Shown here piece by piece: positions 33,605-45,618 of a DNA stretch of 64,000 nt. The first letter of the stretch is position 1; each line of letters starts with the position of its first letter. This DNA comes from Codonopsis lanceolata (Eukaryota; Streptophyta; Magnoliopsida; Asterales; Campanulaceae), in the NCBI GenBank assembly GCA_013146195.2, contig CM028380.1, positions 77,752,556 to 77,816,555 on the forward strand, in the 5' to 3' direction. The notes beneath the pieces were generated by a model. It did no database searches, was not told the origin of the DNA, and saw only the letters and a program-made list of their open reading frames with translations. Both the position numbers and the translations under genes were made by a program.

Positions 33605-34636
33605 ACTCCAAATAAATCCCCAATAAGTTTCTATAACATGAGTGTCCAAATTGGACACAAATAGAGATGCTCAGGTGCACACAAACATAACCAACCAAAG
33701 CCCGAACATCGTAGGGTTTCAACCCAAGGCTCATTATTATATTATTGACCTTACAACGACTCCGTTGAGTCTTAATTCTACATTTCATTTTTGATATATT
33801 TCATAAATCCATAATTTAACATTCCAATCAAATTTACAACAAAATCCCAAAACTCATTCGGGCTTGATTCTCAAGCCTTAAAATCCATATAACTCATCAT
33901 AATCATAATTCCACTTAGAGTTTAGAAGGTAAGTACTTCACAAACAAAATCAAACGAAACCCAAACATCGTAGGATTTCAACCCAAGTTCATTAACACAT
34001 CATTGAACTTAAAGTGACTCCATTGAGTCTTAATACTAAGCTTCATTCTTTACACATTCCATCAATCCCAACATTAATAACACCCACTTCAATTCATACC
34101 AAATCCCCAATAAGTCGAGCTTAATTCACAAGCCCTAAAATTCATAAAAACTCAACATAAATCGTAACCCATTTCTTACAACACACAATATCATTCAAAT
34201 CATCCTATAAATGATGTTAACAAGTTCACACTTCCAAAAATCCCCAAAATAGGCATGCATAACATATCAAGTGTTCATTGTCCACAAATAGCAAGTAGAC
34301 TGTTTTCCTTAGGGTCAATGAACCAAAATCAAAAGAAAGAAGTAAGTAGTAACTTACCTAGCTCGGATGTAAACCAAGAGAAATGAAAATCGAATCGGTG
34401 AAGTTGTTTTACTCGTCGAGGGCTTCAAGAATCCGAAGTTAGAAGGCAATCCGACGGTTGGATCTCCATGGATCGAAGAGAGAAAGGCTAGGGTTTCTTG
34501 AGTCTCACTTGGACTCTATCTCTCTCTAACTCACAAATTGGGGAGGATGAAATGAAGGGGAAAATGGTTGTAAAGGGTTGGGGATTTGTGGTTATAACAC
34601 CCACGATTAAGGAGGGTAGAATAGACATTGCATTGG
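33605..34636. other. Chromovirus-like LTR interior between MULE and LINE
   Basis: AT-rich with an internal imperfect duplication: 33690-33790 and 33955-34055 share CATCGTAGG(G/A)TTTCAACCCA and CGACTCC(G/A)TTGAGTCTTAAT-like words. No coding. Confidence 0.5.
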
Positions 34637-36280
34637 TACGTTGCATGCTAAACTTGCACGGAAGGTTTTAAATAAGGAGGGTTTATGGGCTAGGTTTTGT
34701 ATGGGCAAATATGGTTTAGACAGCTTAGTGGGTTCGCGCTATAGTACTCAGTCGTGGAAAGCCATTTGCGCTCAAATCCCTTTTGTTCGCCAAACCAGCA
34801 GATGGATTATCGGGCAAGGAAAGGTTTCTTTCTGGGATGATAATTGGTGCGGCGTTAGGTTGATTGGGCCTCTTCCGATGGATAGAAGTCTATCGGTTGC
34901 TTCGGCTATGGGACAACTGGCTGATATCATTCCCTGTATTTCTCCTGAACATCGCAGTTTGGTTCAGTATATTTCTTGTATTGATTTCGTGCCCGATAAG
35001 CTTGCTAGTGAGCTTTCGTCGTCCGGTGAATTTAGAGCTCGTGATTTTTGGCAGCACTTCAGAGTTCGACATCCTGTAATGCGCTGGGCTCAATTAATTT
35101 GGCAACCATGGCTTCCATTGCGAGTTAGTTGTTTTTTATGGAAACTGTTCCATAATGCGTTACCAGTTGACGCAAATGTTCAGGCCCGGAAAATTCCTCT
35201 AGCTTCTTGGTGTTGTTGTTGTGGAGATTTGCATGAAACGGAGAATATAATGCATCTTTTTGTTCAGTCGACGGTGGCAGTCAGATTATGGTCTCAATTT
35301 GCTGCTTGTTTCGGTCTGCCAAGGCAATATTCTAGCATTGATCATCTTTTCTCGGTTTGGTCCTCAGTTTCGCTTCGGTCGCAGTTGGGGGTGACTATGC
35401 TTAGTATCTTTGCATATACTTGCTGGGAAATCTGGAAGTCTCGTTGTGCAGCCATTTTTGATAATCAACAGATGAGGGGGAATAAAATAGCAGTTCGGGT
35501 TCTTGAAGGTGGTCGGGCTGTTCTTCAGGGTTTTGTCCCTAAGACTCTAAGCAATCGGGGTGCTTGTGTGGTTATGCAATATCTTCAGTTACCGAGCAGA
35601 AGTATTTCAGTCAAACATGGTTGTTGGGTTCGTTGGTCTCCTCCTGTTATGGGATATAAGCTCAACACTGATGGTTCTTCCAAAGACGGGAGGTGTACAG
35701 GTGGGGGTGTTGTTAGGAATGCAAACGGGGATTTTATTCATGCTTTTTCCAGCGATTATGGCCATGGTTCAAATATGAGAGCGGAAATAATGGCGCTTCG
35801 AGAGGGTCTTCAGCTTTACAGGTCTCTCTTGCTTGATGATGTGATGATCGAGTCTGATTCTTTAACAGCTGTTAATGTCCTCACCAAAGGGCATCAGGAG
35901 CCGTGGCAGTATGTTTATCAGCTTCGCGATTGCCGGCGTCTGTTAGGGGATCTTAAGTTACAACATGTCTACAGGGAGCAGAATACGGTGGCTAGATAGA
36001 TTAGCGGCTGTTGCACACGAGCATGGTAGTCAGTTAGTTTTTTCAGATTACTTATCTTTGCCAGTCAGTGTTAAACGGGCTTTAGCTTTTGACTCGCATG
36101 GCATATATAGTTTTAGAAAATAGTTCTCGAGATTGTATTTGTTTATTTCTAGAGGTAAGGCTCCTTTGTCCCCCCGTTCTAAGGGTAAGGCTGGTTGTCC
36201 CCCTCATGTTTGTTATCTTTTGTTTTTATTAATAAAATTGCGCAGGGTGCCGCCCCTGCTTTTTTTATAAAAAAAAAAAT
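34637..36280 (+). mobile_element. 5'-truncated LINE with poly(A) tail
   Basis: Begins abruptly inside ORF2 near 34637 and ends with GCAGGGTGCCGCCCCTGC, a T-rich stretch and an A-run (36270-36279). The same 3' end is found, inverted, at 21281-21320, so both belong to one family. Target duplications were not obvious. Confidence 0.85.
34641..36123 (+). pseudogene. LINE ORF2 C-terminus: zinc-binding RT region and RNase H
   Basis: The 452-codon frame holds the end of the RT domain (GQGKVSFWDDNW, about residue 55-65), a reverse-transcriptase zinc-binding region (about 130-220: FRARDFWQHFRV, LPLRVSCFLWKLFHNALPV, WCCCCGDLHETENIMHLF) and RNase H (about 340-450) with catalytic residues in LNTDGSSKDG, NMRAEIMALREG and VMIESDSLTAV. 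A one-base shift near 35993 separates the final Asp-containing segment, which continues open to a stop at 36121. It normally copies LINE RNA at the target. Truncation and frameshift make this copy inactive. Confidence 0.88.
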
Positions 36281-37272
36281 AAATAGTGATGGATTAGGGT
36301 AAATTGCAACTTAGTTTAATCTAATGATGGTCAATAAAACCCACTCAATGTATTAGGACTCAATTATGATTAATTAGGAAGGTTTTAGAATAGGTTTGGG
36401 TATGATTAGAATAGCCAATTTTCGTCACAAAGTAAAACAGCCCGAAACAAGGTAACATACCATGCAGCCGCATGGTCTCCTAGGCATGCGAGCACATGCT
36501 CCATAGCCCCTTCCCGTCTAATATTCTACTTACCTTGCGAGGGCAAGGTTCTTCCCCCTTGCGGCCGCAAGCCTTCTAGAGCAAAAATGGCTTAGAATTC
36601 AACCCCAAACAACCCCAAACACATAACCAAATCAAACGAGGTTCAAAACCCATTCAAAGAAGGTCTAGAAATCCCACAAAACACTCACAAACAACCCCCA
36701 AAACGACTCGGAGCAAAACCGGAACAAGGTGCAACAACGTGCAACCGAAACGACAAATGAACTAGCAATCGAACGAGCAATGAAAAGAGACTTAAAGTAA
36801 GTCTAAAGGCTAATGAATAATATTGAATACTTCTAGAAAGTTGAATAACAACTAGGAGAATGAGAACTCCAAAGAAGAGACGTTTACGCGACTTAACCTC
36901 GAACTACGCGATAGAGACGAATGTTATCTCCAAAGCATCTGAATCATCAATAGACCTAAGGAACACATCCAACTTGAAGTCTAATACATATAAAAAATTT
37001 AATCAATCATCAAGTAAAGATCTAGGATCAAATCGAGGTCACGAACACAAAGCGCAAGCAAACTTTCAATCGCGTTCGATTCCGACTAATGTCGAGTTAT
37101 GACTTGTGACTTTAGAAAGTCAACAACTATAGGGCATCTCTTCATAGTATTTTGGTCTTAATGTGGTCTCTCATACACATCTATACTCTATCACAAACCA
37201 TTCATACAATAAACAAAGGAATAAATGCAAGCATTGCACGCAATTCAAGCTAACCGGAAATCGAATATTACA
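36281..37272. other. Remainder of the chromovirus-like LTR
   Basis: No coding. It contains GC-richer words near 36465-36580 and ends at the TG-type boundary next to the copia LTR. Confidence 0.45.
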
Positions 37273-37583
37273 GCAGGCGTGCGCGAGAGAGAGCCTATAT
37301 TCTATACAAGCTTACCCTTACCACATAAGGCACTTGTATATAAACCACTCAAGTTTTTGTTAAACTTCCAATGTGGGATGAACCCACTTTCAACAACCAC
37401 ACTTTAATCAATCATAACTTATTCATTCAAACACCAAATTGGACAAATAAATATATGATTTCGATGTTCTCACAAAATAGAACACGATTCCACAATTACC
37501 CTTGTCATTACACAAATAACACGTGAAGAAATCCGTTCCCTAAAATTGCACAATTTCATTCTTTAAACACAATTTTTCTAACA
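37273..37583 (-). repeat. 3' LTR part of the second copia element
   Basis: Matches 43041-43359 with a few substitutions; the right copy has eight extra bases (AGTCCCTT). Similarity stops at GCAGGCGTGCGCG on the left, where foreign LTR sequence begins, so the LTR is truncated here. Confidence 0.85.
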
Positions 37584-37595
37584 ATCCTCCACAAG
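37584..37595 (-). other. Polypurine tract of the second copia element
   Basis: Minus strand CTTGTGGAGGAT immediately before LTR TGTTAG.., the usual copia PPT form. Confidence 0.7.
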
Positions 37596-38039
37596 AAGGA
37601 AATTGACGAATTTGGTGATAAAGTCCAGCAGTCAAAACCTGCATAGGATATATAGGTAGGTGTTACCCTTTGAACCTTCCCTCGAAAAAGCATATTTACT
37701 TTACTGGCTGATCAGTAGACATGATGTCTTTGAACTGTTCTGCCGTTAGTGTAAATGATCATATACTTTACACAGGAATCATCCTAACACAATTCAGTTC
37801 TCATAGCTATGTTCATTCATGGCCTTGAACATACGATTGGTTCTATCAGAGGGTCTAAGAATTGATTCTCACACAATTCTCTTCGAAGCGGCCCCACTTC
37901 TATCTCACATCGGTGATTCTTACTTAGGAATCATTAAACGCCATATGCTTATCCTCTTACACACGAGCATCACTGTTACAAGGGATGACCCCCACAATGA
38001 AGCTAAGAGTCTTTTTACAATTAGATTGTCCCTTTGAAC

Positions 38040-38760
38040 CAAGATCTTGGGATCTCCAGTCAACAAGGTTAGGTTTCCATTGTATCAACTCATATCTAGA
38101 GGCTTAAGTCTCATTCCTTTGGAAGACTTATCAACTAACTCTCAATTTAACCCTTTGGTTAATGGATCCGCTAAATTATCCTTTGACTTCATATAGTCAA
38201 TAGAGATAGTTCCAGTTTAGAGTAGTTGTCTAATGGTATTGTGTCTACGACGTATATGTCTAGACTTACCATTGTACATATTACTTTGTGCCCTACCAAT
38301 TGTCGATTGACTATCGCAATGTATGCAGATTGCATGCACAGGTTTTGTCCATCTAGGAATATCTTCTAATAATTGACGTAGCCATTCAACCTCTTCACCA
38401 CTTTTGTCTAGAGCTATAAACTCATACTCCATCGTGGTTCTAGCTATGACAGCCTGCTTAGAAGACTTCCATGATATGGCTACACCTGCCAAAGTGAATA
38501 CAAATCCACTAGAAACCTTGAGTCTTTAATATCTAAGATCCAATTAGCATCACAGTATCCTTCGATCACTGCTGGATCTCGTGTATAGTGCAATCCATAA
38601 TCACGAGTATATCTCAAGTACCTTAGTACTCTGACTATCGCTTTCCAGTGATTAGTCTCAGGATTACTCGTGTATCTACTCAGTTTACTCACTGCATAGG
38701 CAATGTCTGGCCTTGTACAACTCATTAAGTACATCAGACTTCCTATGATTCTCGAGTATT
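38040..38760 (-). pseudogene. Copia RNase H region, broken
   Basis: SCTRPDIAYAVSKLSRYTSN and HWKAIVRVLRYLRYTRDYGL in one frame (38734-38480), then ISWKSSKQAVIARTTMEYEF, a GEEVEWLRQLL stretch and SRHIRRRHNTIR in the next (38492-38217), and a further frame with a DNLADPLTKGL-like end near 38170. These are the ordered blocks of copia RNase H. Two or more shifts separate them. Confidence 0.88.
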
Positions 38761-40116
38761 CTACCTAAGAGATAGTCTCACCTCTATTCTTTGATAGATG
38801 TAGACTAGTGTCAATAGGAGTTTTAGCCAATGTAATGTCATCCTTTCTTAAATCCTCAAGAATTTTATCCACATAGTGTGTCTAACTTAAAGTAAGTCCA
38901 CTTGAAATTCTAGAAATTTTAACACCAAGGATTACATCAGCTAGCCCTATATCTTCTCATGTCAAATTTATAGTTTAACATGTCTTTTGTAGATTTAATC
39001 ATATTATCATTACTTCCAATGATAAGCATGTCGTCTACGTAAAGACATAAAATGACAGCCATATTCAGTGTCCTTTACATAAACACATTTATCACACTCA
39101 TTAATCTTAAATCCACAACCCAACATGGCATTATCAAATTTCTCATGCCATTGTTTTGGTGCTTGTTTTAAGCCATACAAAGACTTAACCAACTTACACA
39201 CTTTGTTTTCTTGCCCTGGAGCAGAAAACCCTTCTGGTTGTTCCATGTAAATCTCTTCTTCTAAATCACCATTTAGAAAGGCAGTCTTTACATCCATTTG
39301 ATGTACTTTAAGATTCCGCAATGTGGCTATTGCAAGTACTATCCTTATTGATGTTATTCTCGTAACTGGAGAATAAGTGTCAAAGTAATCAAGACCTTTA
39401 CGTTGCATGTAACCTTTTATTACAAGTATGGCCTTATACTTATCAATCGATCCATCTGCTTTCATCTTCCTTTTGAAAATCCACTTATAACCTAGTGGTT
39501 TACTTCCCGGAGGAAGATCAATTAATTCCCAAGTGTGATTTTGAAGGATGGAATCAATTTCACTCTTGATAGCCTCTTTCCAGAGAGGTCCTTCAGAATA
39601 ACTCACAGCTTCTTTATAGCTTTGAGGCTCACTTTCCAGCATGTAGGTTAGAAAGTCCATACTAAAGGATTTTTCTACCCTAGCTCTTTTGCTGCGTCTA
39701 AGTTCTACCTCTTCTACCTCATTCTCTTCATGTTCTTCTTCTATTGAATCATGTATTTGTACAGACGAGCTAAACACATTACTCAGTCTGCATGGAAATA
39801 CATTCTCAAAGAACGAGGCATTTCTTGATTCCATTATCGTATTTTTGTGTATGTCTACAATTCTAGAATCATGCACAAGAAATCGATAAGCACTACTGTT
39901 ATGTGCATAACCAATGAATATGCAATCAATAGTTTTTTGTCCTACTTTCACCTTTTTAGGTAAAGGAACAACAACTTTTGCAAGACACCCCCACACTTGC
40001 AGGTATTTGTAGGATGAAATTCTTCCATGCCACATCTCATAAGGGCTTTTGTCTAGCTTCTTGCAGGGTACCTTATTTAAAAGGTAATTAGCTGATAGCA
40101 CAGCTTCTCCCCACAT
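38761..40116 (-). pseudogene. Copia integrase C-terminus and reverse transcriptase
   Basis: The frame 40116-39010 (368 codons) has WGCLAKVVVPLPKKVKVG and the IFIGY block of the integrase end, then RT blocks YKWIFKRKMKADGS, DTYSPVTRITSIR, MDVKTAFLNGDLEEE and YGLKQAPKQWH. It ends in a frameshift just before the active-site YVDDM, which is intact in a neighbouring frame (about 39035-39020). It is in frame with the upstream piece, separated only by one stop codon (TAG at 40120-40122). Confidence 0.9.
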
Positions 40117-40119
40117 GTT

Positions 40120-41106
40120 CTATGATAATCCAAAACTTAACAACATGGCATTCATCATCTCTTTAAGAGTTCGATTTTTGTGTTCAGCGATGCCATTCTG
40201 TTGAGGTGCATAAGGTGTTGTTGTCTCGTGGATGATACCATGCTCAGCACAGTATGCAGCAAATGGTGACTCATATTCACCTCCACGATCACTTCTTAGC
40301 ATCTTAACCTTTCTATTGAGTTGGTTCTCAACCTCAGTTTTATAGAGAATAAACTTCTCTATGGCTTCATCTTTACTTTTGAGAAGATACACATAGCAAA
40401 ACCTAGTGTTATCATCAACAAAAGTAATGGAATACTTATTTCCACCACGTGATTGTGTTGATTTAAAATCACACACATCAGTGTGAATTAATCCATGTGG
40501 TTCACTATTTCTTTCAATAGTATGAAATGATGTCCTTGTTAACTTTGCCTCCACACAAGTTTTACACTTGTGTTTGGAATCGATTTGGAATTTGGGTATG
40601 TAATTCATGTTAATTAACTTACGCAAGGTTCCATAATTAACATGTCCTAGTCTACCATGCCACACATAGGAAGACTCAAGCAAATAAACAAAAGACTTAT
40701 TCTTATTATTATTGCTTGCTGGTTTAACAACCATTACACTGAGCTTAAACATCCCATCAGTTACATAACCTTTTCCAACAAACATTCCACTCTTAGACAG
40801 AGTTACAACATCTGACTCAAATACAAAACGGAAGCCATGCTTCACCAGCAGAGTTCCGGAGACTAAGTTCTTCCGGATATCTGGTACATAGAGTACATTG
40901 TTTAGAGTCAGTTCCTTCCTAGACGTCATCTTCATCACCACTTTGCCTTGACCTTTGACTTCAGAAGTGGCAGAGTTTCCCATGAAAACCTTCTCGCCAT
41001 TTTCAGCAGCTTCAAAGGTACTGGACATCTTTCTGTTGGAGCACACATGCCTACTGGCACCAGTGTCGATCCACCATTGATTGAGGTTTGAACCCACCAA
41101 GTTCAC
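40120..41106 (-). pseudogene. Copia protease, GAG-pre-integrase and integrase core
   Basis: 328 codons open. Protease active site WWIDTGASRHV (about residue 12-22). The integrase zinc-binding HHCC is seen as WHGRLGHVNYGTL and CKTCVEAKL. The catalytic core has GLIHTDVCDF, MLRSDRGGEY and PYAPQQNGIAEHKNRTLKEM, carrying the D, D and E residues. This part cleaves the polyprotein and inserts the DNA copy. It ends in a premature TAG. Confidence 0.9.
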
Positions 41107-41192
41107 TTCAGTGACAACCGTAGCAAGGTTCAGTCCAATACATCTTGAGAGATGTCATCCACCTTGTTTGCTTCACGGTCTCTACTTGGCTT

Positions 41193-42063
41193 TCAACAAG
41201 CTATAGCCTTGTGACCCATGCCACCACAACTGTAGCCCTTCCCAAAAAATCTCTTATTGGAGATTCCTTCCTTAGGTCCCAAATTGACCTTTTTTCCAGC
41301 AGCAGCCTTGCCTTTGCCTTTTGAGCTTTGGCCATGCTCTACCATATTGGCTTTAGCAACCACAGGAACGAATGTCTTCTTATCAGAACCCCTGTTGTCC
41401 TCTTCAATACGAAGTCTGACAACCAGTTGTTCCACATTCATCTCCTTTCGCTTGTGTTTCAGATAGCTCTTAAAATCTTTCCAAGCTGGAGGCAATTTTT
41501 CAATAACTGCTGCCACTTTGAATTGAAGGTTTCACTTACAACCATCCCTTCAGCTTGAATTTCGTGAAAGATCACTTGCAACTCTTGCACATGACTGTAG
41601 ACAGTCTTGGAATCCACCATTTTATAATCCAGGAAGCGGCCAGCAATAAACTTCTTGGCTCCAGCATCCTCGGAAGTATACTTGTGGTCCAACGATGTCC
41701 ACAACTCCTTTGTCGTTGTCTTGTTACGGTAAACTTCGTACAATGAGTCTGTCAACCCATTCAATATGTAGTTTCTACAAAGGAAATCAGAATGATTCCA
41801 TGCGTCCACTGTAATAATAGCTTGGACATCATTCTGATTCTCACCCACCATTGGAGGATCTTCTTTCAGACACCTCGCTAGGTTCAGAGTGGTCAAGTAG
41901 AACAACATCTTCTGCTACCAACGCTTGAAATTCAAGTCAATGAATCTGGTTTCTCGCTATGATGCACTGTTGGATTGGCCACAATCTGAGTCACAGTAGT
42001 GTTAGAGGTCGTTGGGTTCAAGGTCACGTTATGTTCCTTTCCAGTAGTTTGGATATTTGTCAT
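41193..42063 (-). pseudogene. Copia gag of the second element, frameshifted
   Basis: The start ATG is at 42063 (MTNIQTTGKEHNVTLNP). A shift near 41935 leads into MLFYLTTLNLARCLKEDPP (41908-41459), the capsid region, with another shift near 41510 into KLPPAWKDFKSYLKHKRKEM. The zinc knuckle near 41210 reads GYSCGGMGHKAIAC: the first Cys of CCHC is replaced, so RNA binding would be lost. Confidence 0.87.
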
Positions 42064-43040
42064 ATTGCTCTGAAATATGAACAAAGTCAGAATATACAAT
42101 TATGTATTTTGTAAAAGTTTGTTTTTCCCTTTAGAAGGGTCTAATGTTAACTAAGATAACAGTACTATTCTGTTTTAAGATTGTTAGAAACTAATGCATG
42201 GGAAAACAATATATAGTCCATAAATTACAAAATAATTGTCCACTTTGAAACTTACCTAGTACTTTAAATGGGCCACATATGACATTAGGAAATAATCAAG
42301 TCAATTACTTTTTCTTAAATGTCAAAATTAATTATTAAGTAAATACGTAATTGAAAATCAAACGAAAAATTATTGCTCTGTATTCTAAGTCTGCAGGTAG
42401 ACTTCAAGTCTGCTGGTGAACTTCAAGTCTGTTGGTGGACTGAAGTCTGCTGGTGTAGAACTGTGATCTACTTGACGAACAATACCTTCAAGTCCGAAGT
42501 TTGTGTCGCACACAGTTTCCTTTAAACAGATTCGACGTTTCCCGTATGTGCTTGGAAACTTAAAATGGACGTTTGTCTCCCAGGATACAATGGAGACATC
42601 GAAGAGACCTTTAGCACAAAGGTTTCCGGCGAACTGAATATGTGTCTGACTCTATCACCAATATAGAAAAATGAGGCCAAGGAAATTCGGTCAACAAATT
42701 GCAGAATACATAAGAGAAATGGAGATTGTCCTTAATCGTGTTTTGTAATTGTTGAAATAATCTCCTTTTATAGGAGTAGATAAGAGACTGATTAAATAAC
42801 CACATTGATGATGAAATAAATCCATCATCAATTGGTAAATAATATTTCATAATAAAGCTAGTAATAACAGCCCATAAAGTCTGTTATAAATGTTGGAGTT
42901 ACAAAAACAAAAGAATAATTAACAAAATGTGGGTTGGTCTGAACAGCAAATTTGGCCCGACAATCGTGTCCGCGGGACGCGCTCACGCATGAGTACGGTA
43001 CCCCGAAGGCTAAACTGGACCATGATTTGCACCCCCCCTC
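42064..43040 (-). other. Leader and/or remaining LTR of the second copia element
   Basis: On the minus strand it holds a TATA-like word (CTATAAAAGG near 42770) and short repeats of AAGTCTGC(T/A)GGT(G/A)GAC (42380-42450). No clear PBS was found, so the end of the 5' LTR lies somewhere in here and the LTR is longer than the shared 319 bp. Confidence 0.5.
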
Positions 43041-43359
43041 GCAGGCGTGCGCGAGAGAGGGCCTCTATTCTATACAAGCTTACCCTTAGTCCCTTACCAC
43101 ATAAGACACTTGTATATAAACCACTCAAGTTTTTGTTAATCTTCCAATGTGGGATAAACTCACTTCCAACAACCACACTTTAATCAATCATAACTTATTC
43201 ATCCAAACACCAAATTAGACAAATAAATATATGATTTCGATGTTCTCATAGAATAGAACACGATTCCACAATTACCCTTGTCATTACACAAATGACACGT
43301 GAAGAAATCCGTGCCCCAAAATAGCACAATTTCATTTTTTAAACACAATTTTTCCAACA
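43041..43359 (-). repeat. 5' LTR part of the second copia element
   Basis: The part shared with 37273-37583. The right boundary is TG..-type (minus strand TGTTGGAAAAATTGTG) at 43359. Confidence 0.85.
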
Positions 43360-43376
43360 CAAACTATAGCCTCCAC

Positions 43377-43774
43377 TAGGTCTGACAATTGGGTGGGTTG
43401 AGTTGGGTTTGGGTTTGGTTGGAATGAGTAATTGATTGAAACATGTCGAAACCCATTAGAACCCAAATGTCAAACGAGTTGAAATGGGTTGAGTCAAAAT
43501 AGATCGTGTTGAACAGGTAACGGGTCAAAGCGGGTCGACCCGTCTCAACCCGAAGTTTTCCCCCAAAAAAATCACTTTATAGCATAAAAAAGTAGCGGGT
43601 CGAAATGGGTAATGAGTTCGACCCACTTTAACCCGGTCTGGCCCAACTCATTAATATTACCGGGTCGAAACGGGTTACCCACTTCAACCCAAAAATATTA
43701 ATTGATTGGGTTGGGTAATTAGTGGGTTGGAGCTAAGTGGGTTAATGGGTAATGAGTTACAATTGTCAGACCTA
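43377..43774. mobile_element. hAT MITE with 8-bp TSD GCCTCCAC
   Basis: Perfect 15-bp inverted ends TAGGTCTGACAATTG / CAATTGTCAGACCTA, with GCCTCCAC at 43369-43376 and 43775-43782. The interior is a run of GGGTCGAA/AACCCG-type words with no coding. 398 bp. Confidence 0.95.
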
Positions 43775-43924
43775 GCCTCCACTATTAATATAACTAGTTT
43801 TTTTTAACATGTGTGTTAAACGCACGTTAACTAAATCATACATATACAAAATAAAGAGGATCCGTTTATTAACAATTACACATAATTATATCACTAATCA
43901 TTATAGATTCTAAAAAAATTTCTT

Positions 43925-44417
43925 ATACACAACATTTGCTGTCATATTAGTTGGTTTTTCATTTTCACCACATATCAATATCTTTAAACCAAAATAATTT
44001 GTTACTCTAGAAATTACGACATATAACTATCCATGGCTAAATATTGATTTTTTTCAAAAAGATACATACGTGCAATTATTGACTTGTACACTTGTTAATT
44101 GTCATTACATATGATACCAGCAATGTAAATTGTCTTCTTTGGAACTTGAAAGACAGTTTTACATCGTATAGAGTTAATGACAATCTTGAGATAAAAACAT
44201 TTTCTCCAAGATTGCTTCCTTTCAAAAATTTTGTTTCAATAATGTGATCCCCAAGATTTATGATGATTAGTTTGATTCCATTGCTCAACCATGCAACATG
44301 GTCAATATTTCTCAATAGCAATACTTGAACACTAATTTTAAGTGTCAATTCATGGCCTGACAACCCCGAACACTTTATACTATTCAAAAACTCATTATAA
44401 TGAATGTCTTCGAACAA
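43925..44417 (-). pseudogene. PIF1-type helicase C-terminus of a Helitron
   Basis: Reads FLNSIKCSGLSGHELTLKI, LLLRNIDHV, NGIKLIIINLGDHIIETKFL, GENVFISRLSL, FKFQRRQFTLLVSYVMTINK, then after a stop LYVVISRVTNYFGLKILIC and TANVVYKK. These are the ordered end blocks of plant Helitron helicases. The Walker motifs and Rep domain are missing, and the usual SQG after TINK is destroyed. Confidence 0.88.
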
Positions 44418-45522
44418 ACTTGAATTTTTTCTGCCCTACAAATAAAATCCGAACGCAAATAAGTTCTTCATTTTGAATTGATTACTTTTATTAAATTATA
44501 TTTGTATTTTATGAATAAAGAAATTTCTGAGAAGAAAATAAGCTAAAATCAAAATAAAAAAATTATTTTTACCGTTAACTATTATTTTTGTTTTGTAAAT
44601 TAATTTGATTTTAATAACTTCCATTATATTTTTTTGTTTTATTGACTTTGTAACTATTATTTTTGTTTTGTTTTTAAGAATTATTTTAACGAAAAAAAAT
44701 TGTTCAGTAATTTTTTATTATTATTTTGCTAACCTCAGTTTAAATTGTTTTGTTTTATTGACTCTGTAACTATTATTTTTGTTCCATCAAATATTTTTAT
44801 TTAACTAATGTATTTTTGTTTTACATAACTATTTTTAAGAACTTGTTTTAAACTTTTGTTCCGTAAATTATTTTTATAATTTTACTAACCCCGTTTAAAT
44901 TAATTTTGTTTTATTGACTCAATAACTATTGTTTTTGTTCTATCAAATATTTTTATTTAACTAATGTATTTTTGTTTTACATAGCTATTTTTAAGAATTT
45001 GTTTTAAAATTTTGTTCCGTAAATTATTTTTATTGTTTTAGTAACCTCAGTTTAAATTGTTTTTGTTTTTATTGACTTTACAACTATTATTTTTGTTTCA
45101 TCAAATATTTTTATTTTACTAACGTATTTTTGTTTTACATATATATTTTTAAGAATTTGTTTTAAAGTTTTGTTCCGTAAATTATTTTATTTTACTAATC
45201 TTTGTATTGAATTATTTTTGTTTTGTTGATTCTGTAACTTTTATTTTTATAGTGGCTTGTTCCATAAATCATTTTTATTTTACTAACCTCTTATATTTTT
45301 GTTTCCTTGACTCCGGAACTATTATTTTTATTTTAGTTACTATTTTTTATGTTTAAAGAGATAAAAATGTTTAAACATAGTTAAAAGAGAGGAGATGGTA
45401 TGAGAGAGAAAATAACGATGAGACGGGAGAGGGGAAGAGAAATAAAATCAGAGAAGATAGGTGAGAGAAATATTGAAATGGTAATCTAAAAATCAATAAT
45501 TCAAAAGTGAGATTTTGAGGAA

Positions 45523-45528
<6 letters not shown>

Positions 45529-45616
<88 letters not shown>
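45529..45616. repeat. (AT)n microsatellite
   Basis: About 44 uninterrupted AT units. It is likely length-variable and hard to assemble. Confidence 0.97.

Positions 45617-45618
<2 letters not shown>

Larger units (their letters stand above)
30507..37272 (-). repeat. Very long LTR of a chromovirus-like Ty3/gypsy element, with nested insertions
   Basis: The right boundary reads (minus strand) TGTAATATTCGATTTCC at 37272, next to a broken copia LTR. The left boundary reads ..CATCACA, then a PBS. Subtracting the MULE (32315-33595 plus TSD) and the LINE (about 34637-36280) leaves roughly 3.8 kb, in the range of long Del/Tekay-type LTRs. The interior is AT-rich and non-coding. The assignment rests on the PBS and the two TG/CA ends; the partner LTR is not in the window. 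Confidence 0.6.
37273..43359 (-). mobile_element. Decayed Ty1/copia retrotransposon
   Basis: Matching LTR parts at 37273-37583 and 43041-43359 both start (minus strand) TGTT(A/G)GAAAAATTGTGTTTA. PPT at 37584-37595. Inside, on the minus strand: gag (42063-41193), protease-integrase (41106-40120), RT (40116-about 38950) and RNase H (about 38734-38040). Frames are broken in several places. To the left the LTR ends abruptly at the boundary of the chromovirus-like LTR, which appears to have inserted into it. Confidence 0.9.
43794..45616 (-). mobile_element. Decayed Helitron with helicase C-terminal remnant
   Basis: The minus-strand 3' end ..AAAAAAAACTAG at 43794-43797 is followed by T on the plus strand and preceded by a hairpin-like GTGCGTTTAACACAC. 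The coding remnant is at 43925-44417. The 5' side runs into an (AT)n tract (45529-45616) where the TC terminus has been lost or masked. A second copy with about the same layout lies at 53517-55285. Confidence 0.8.
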
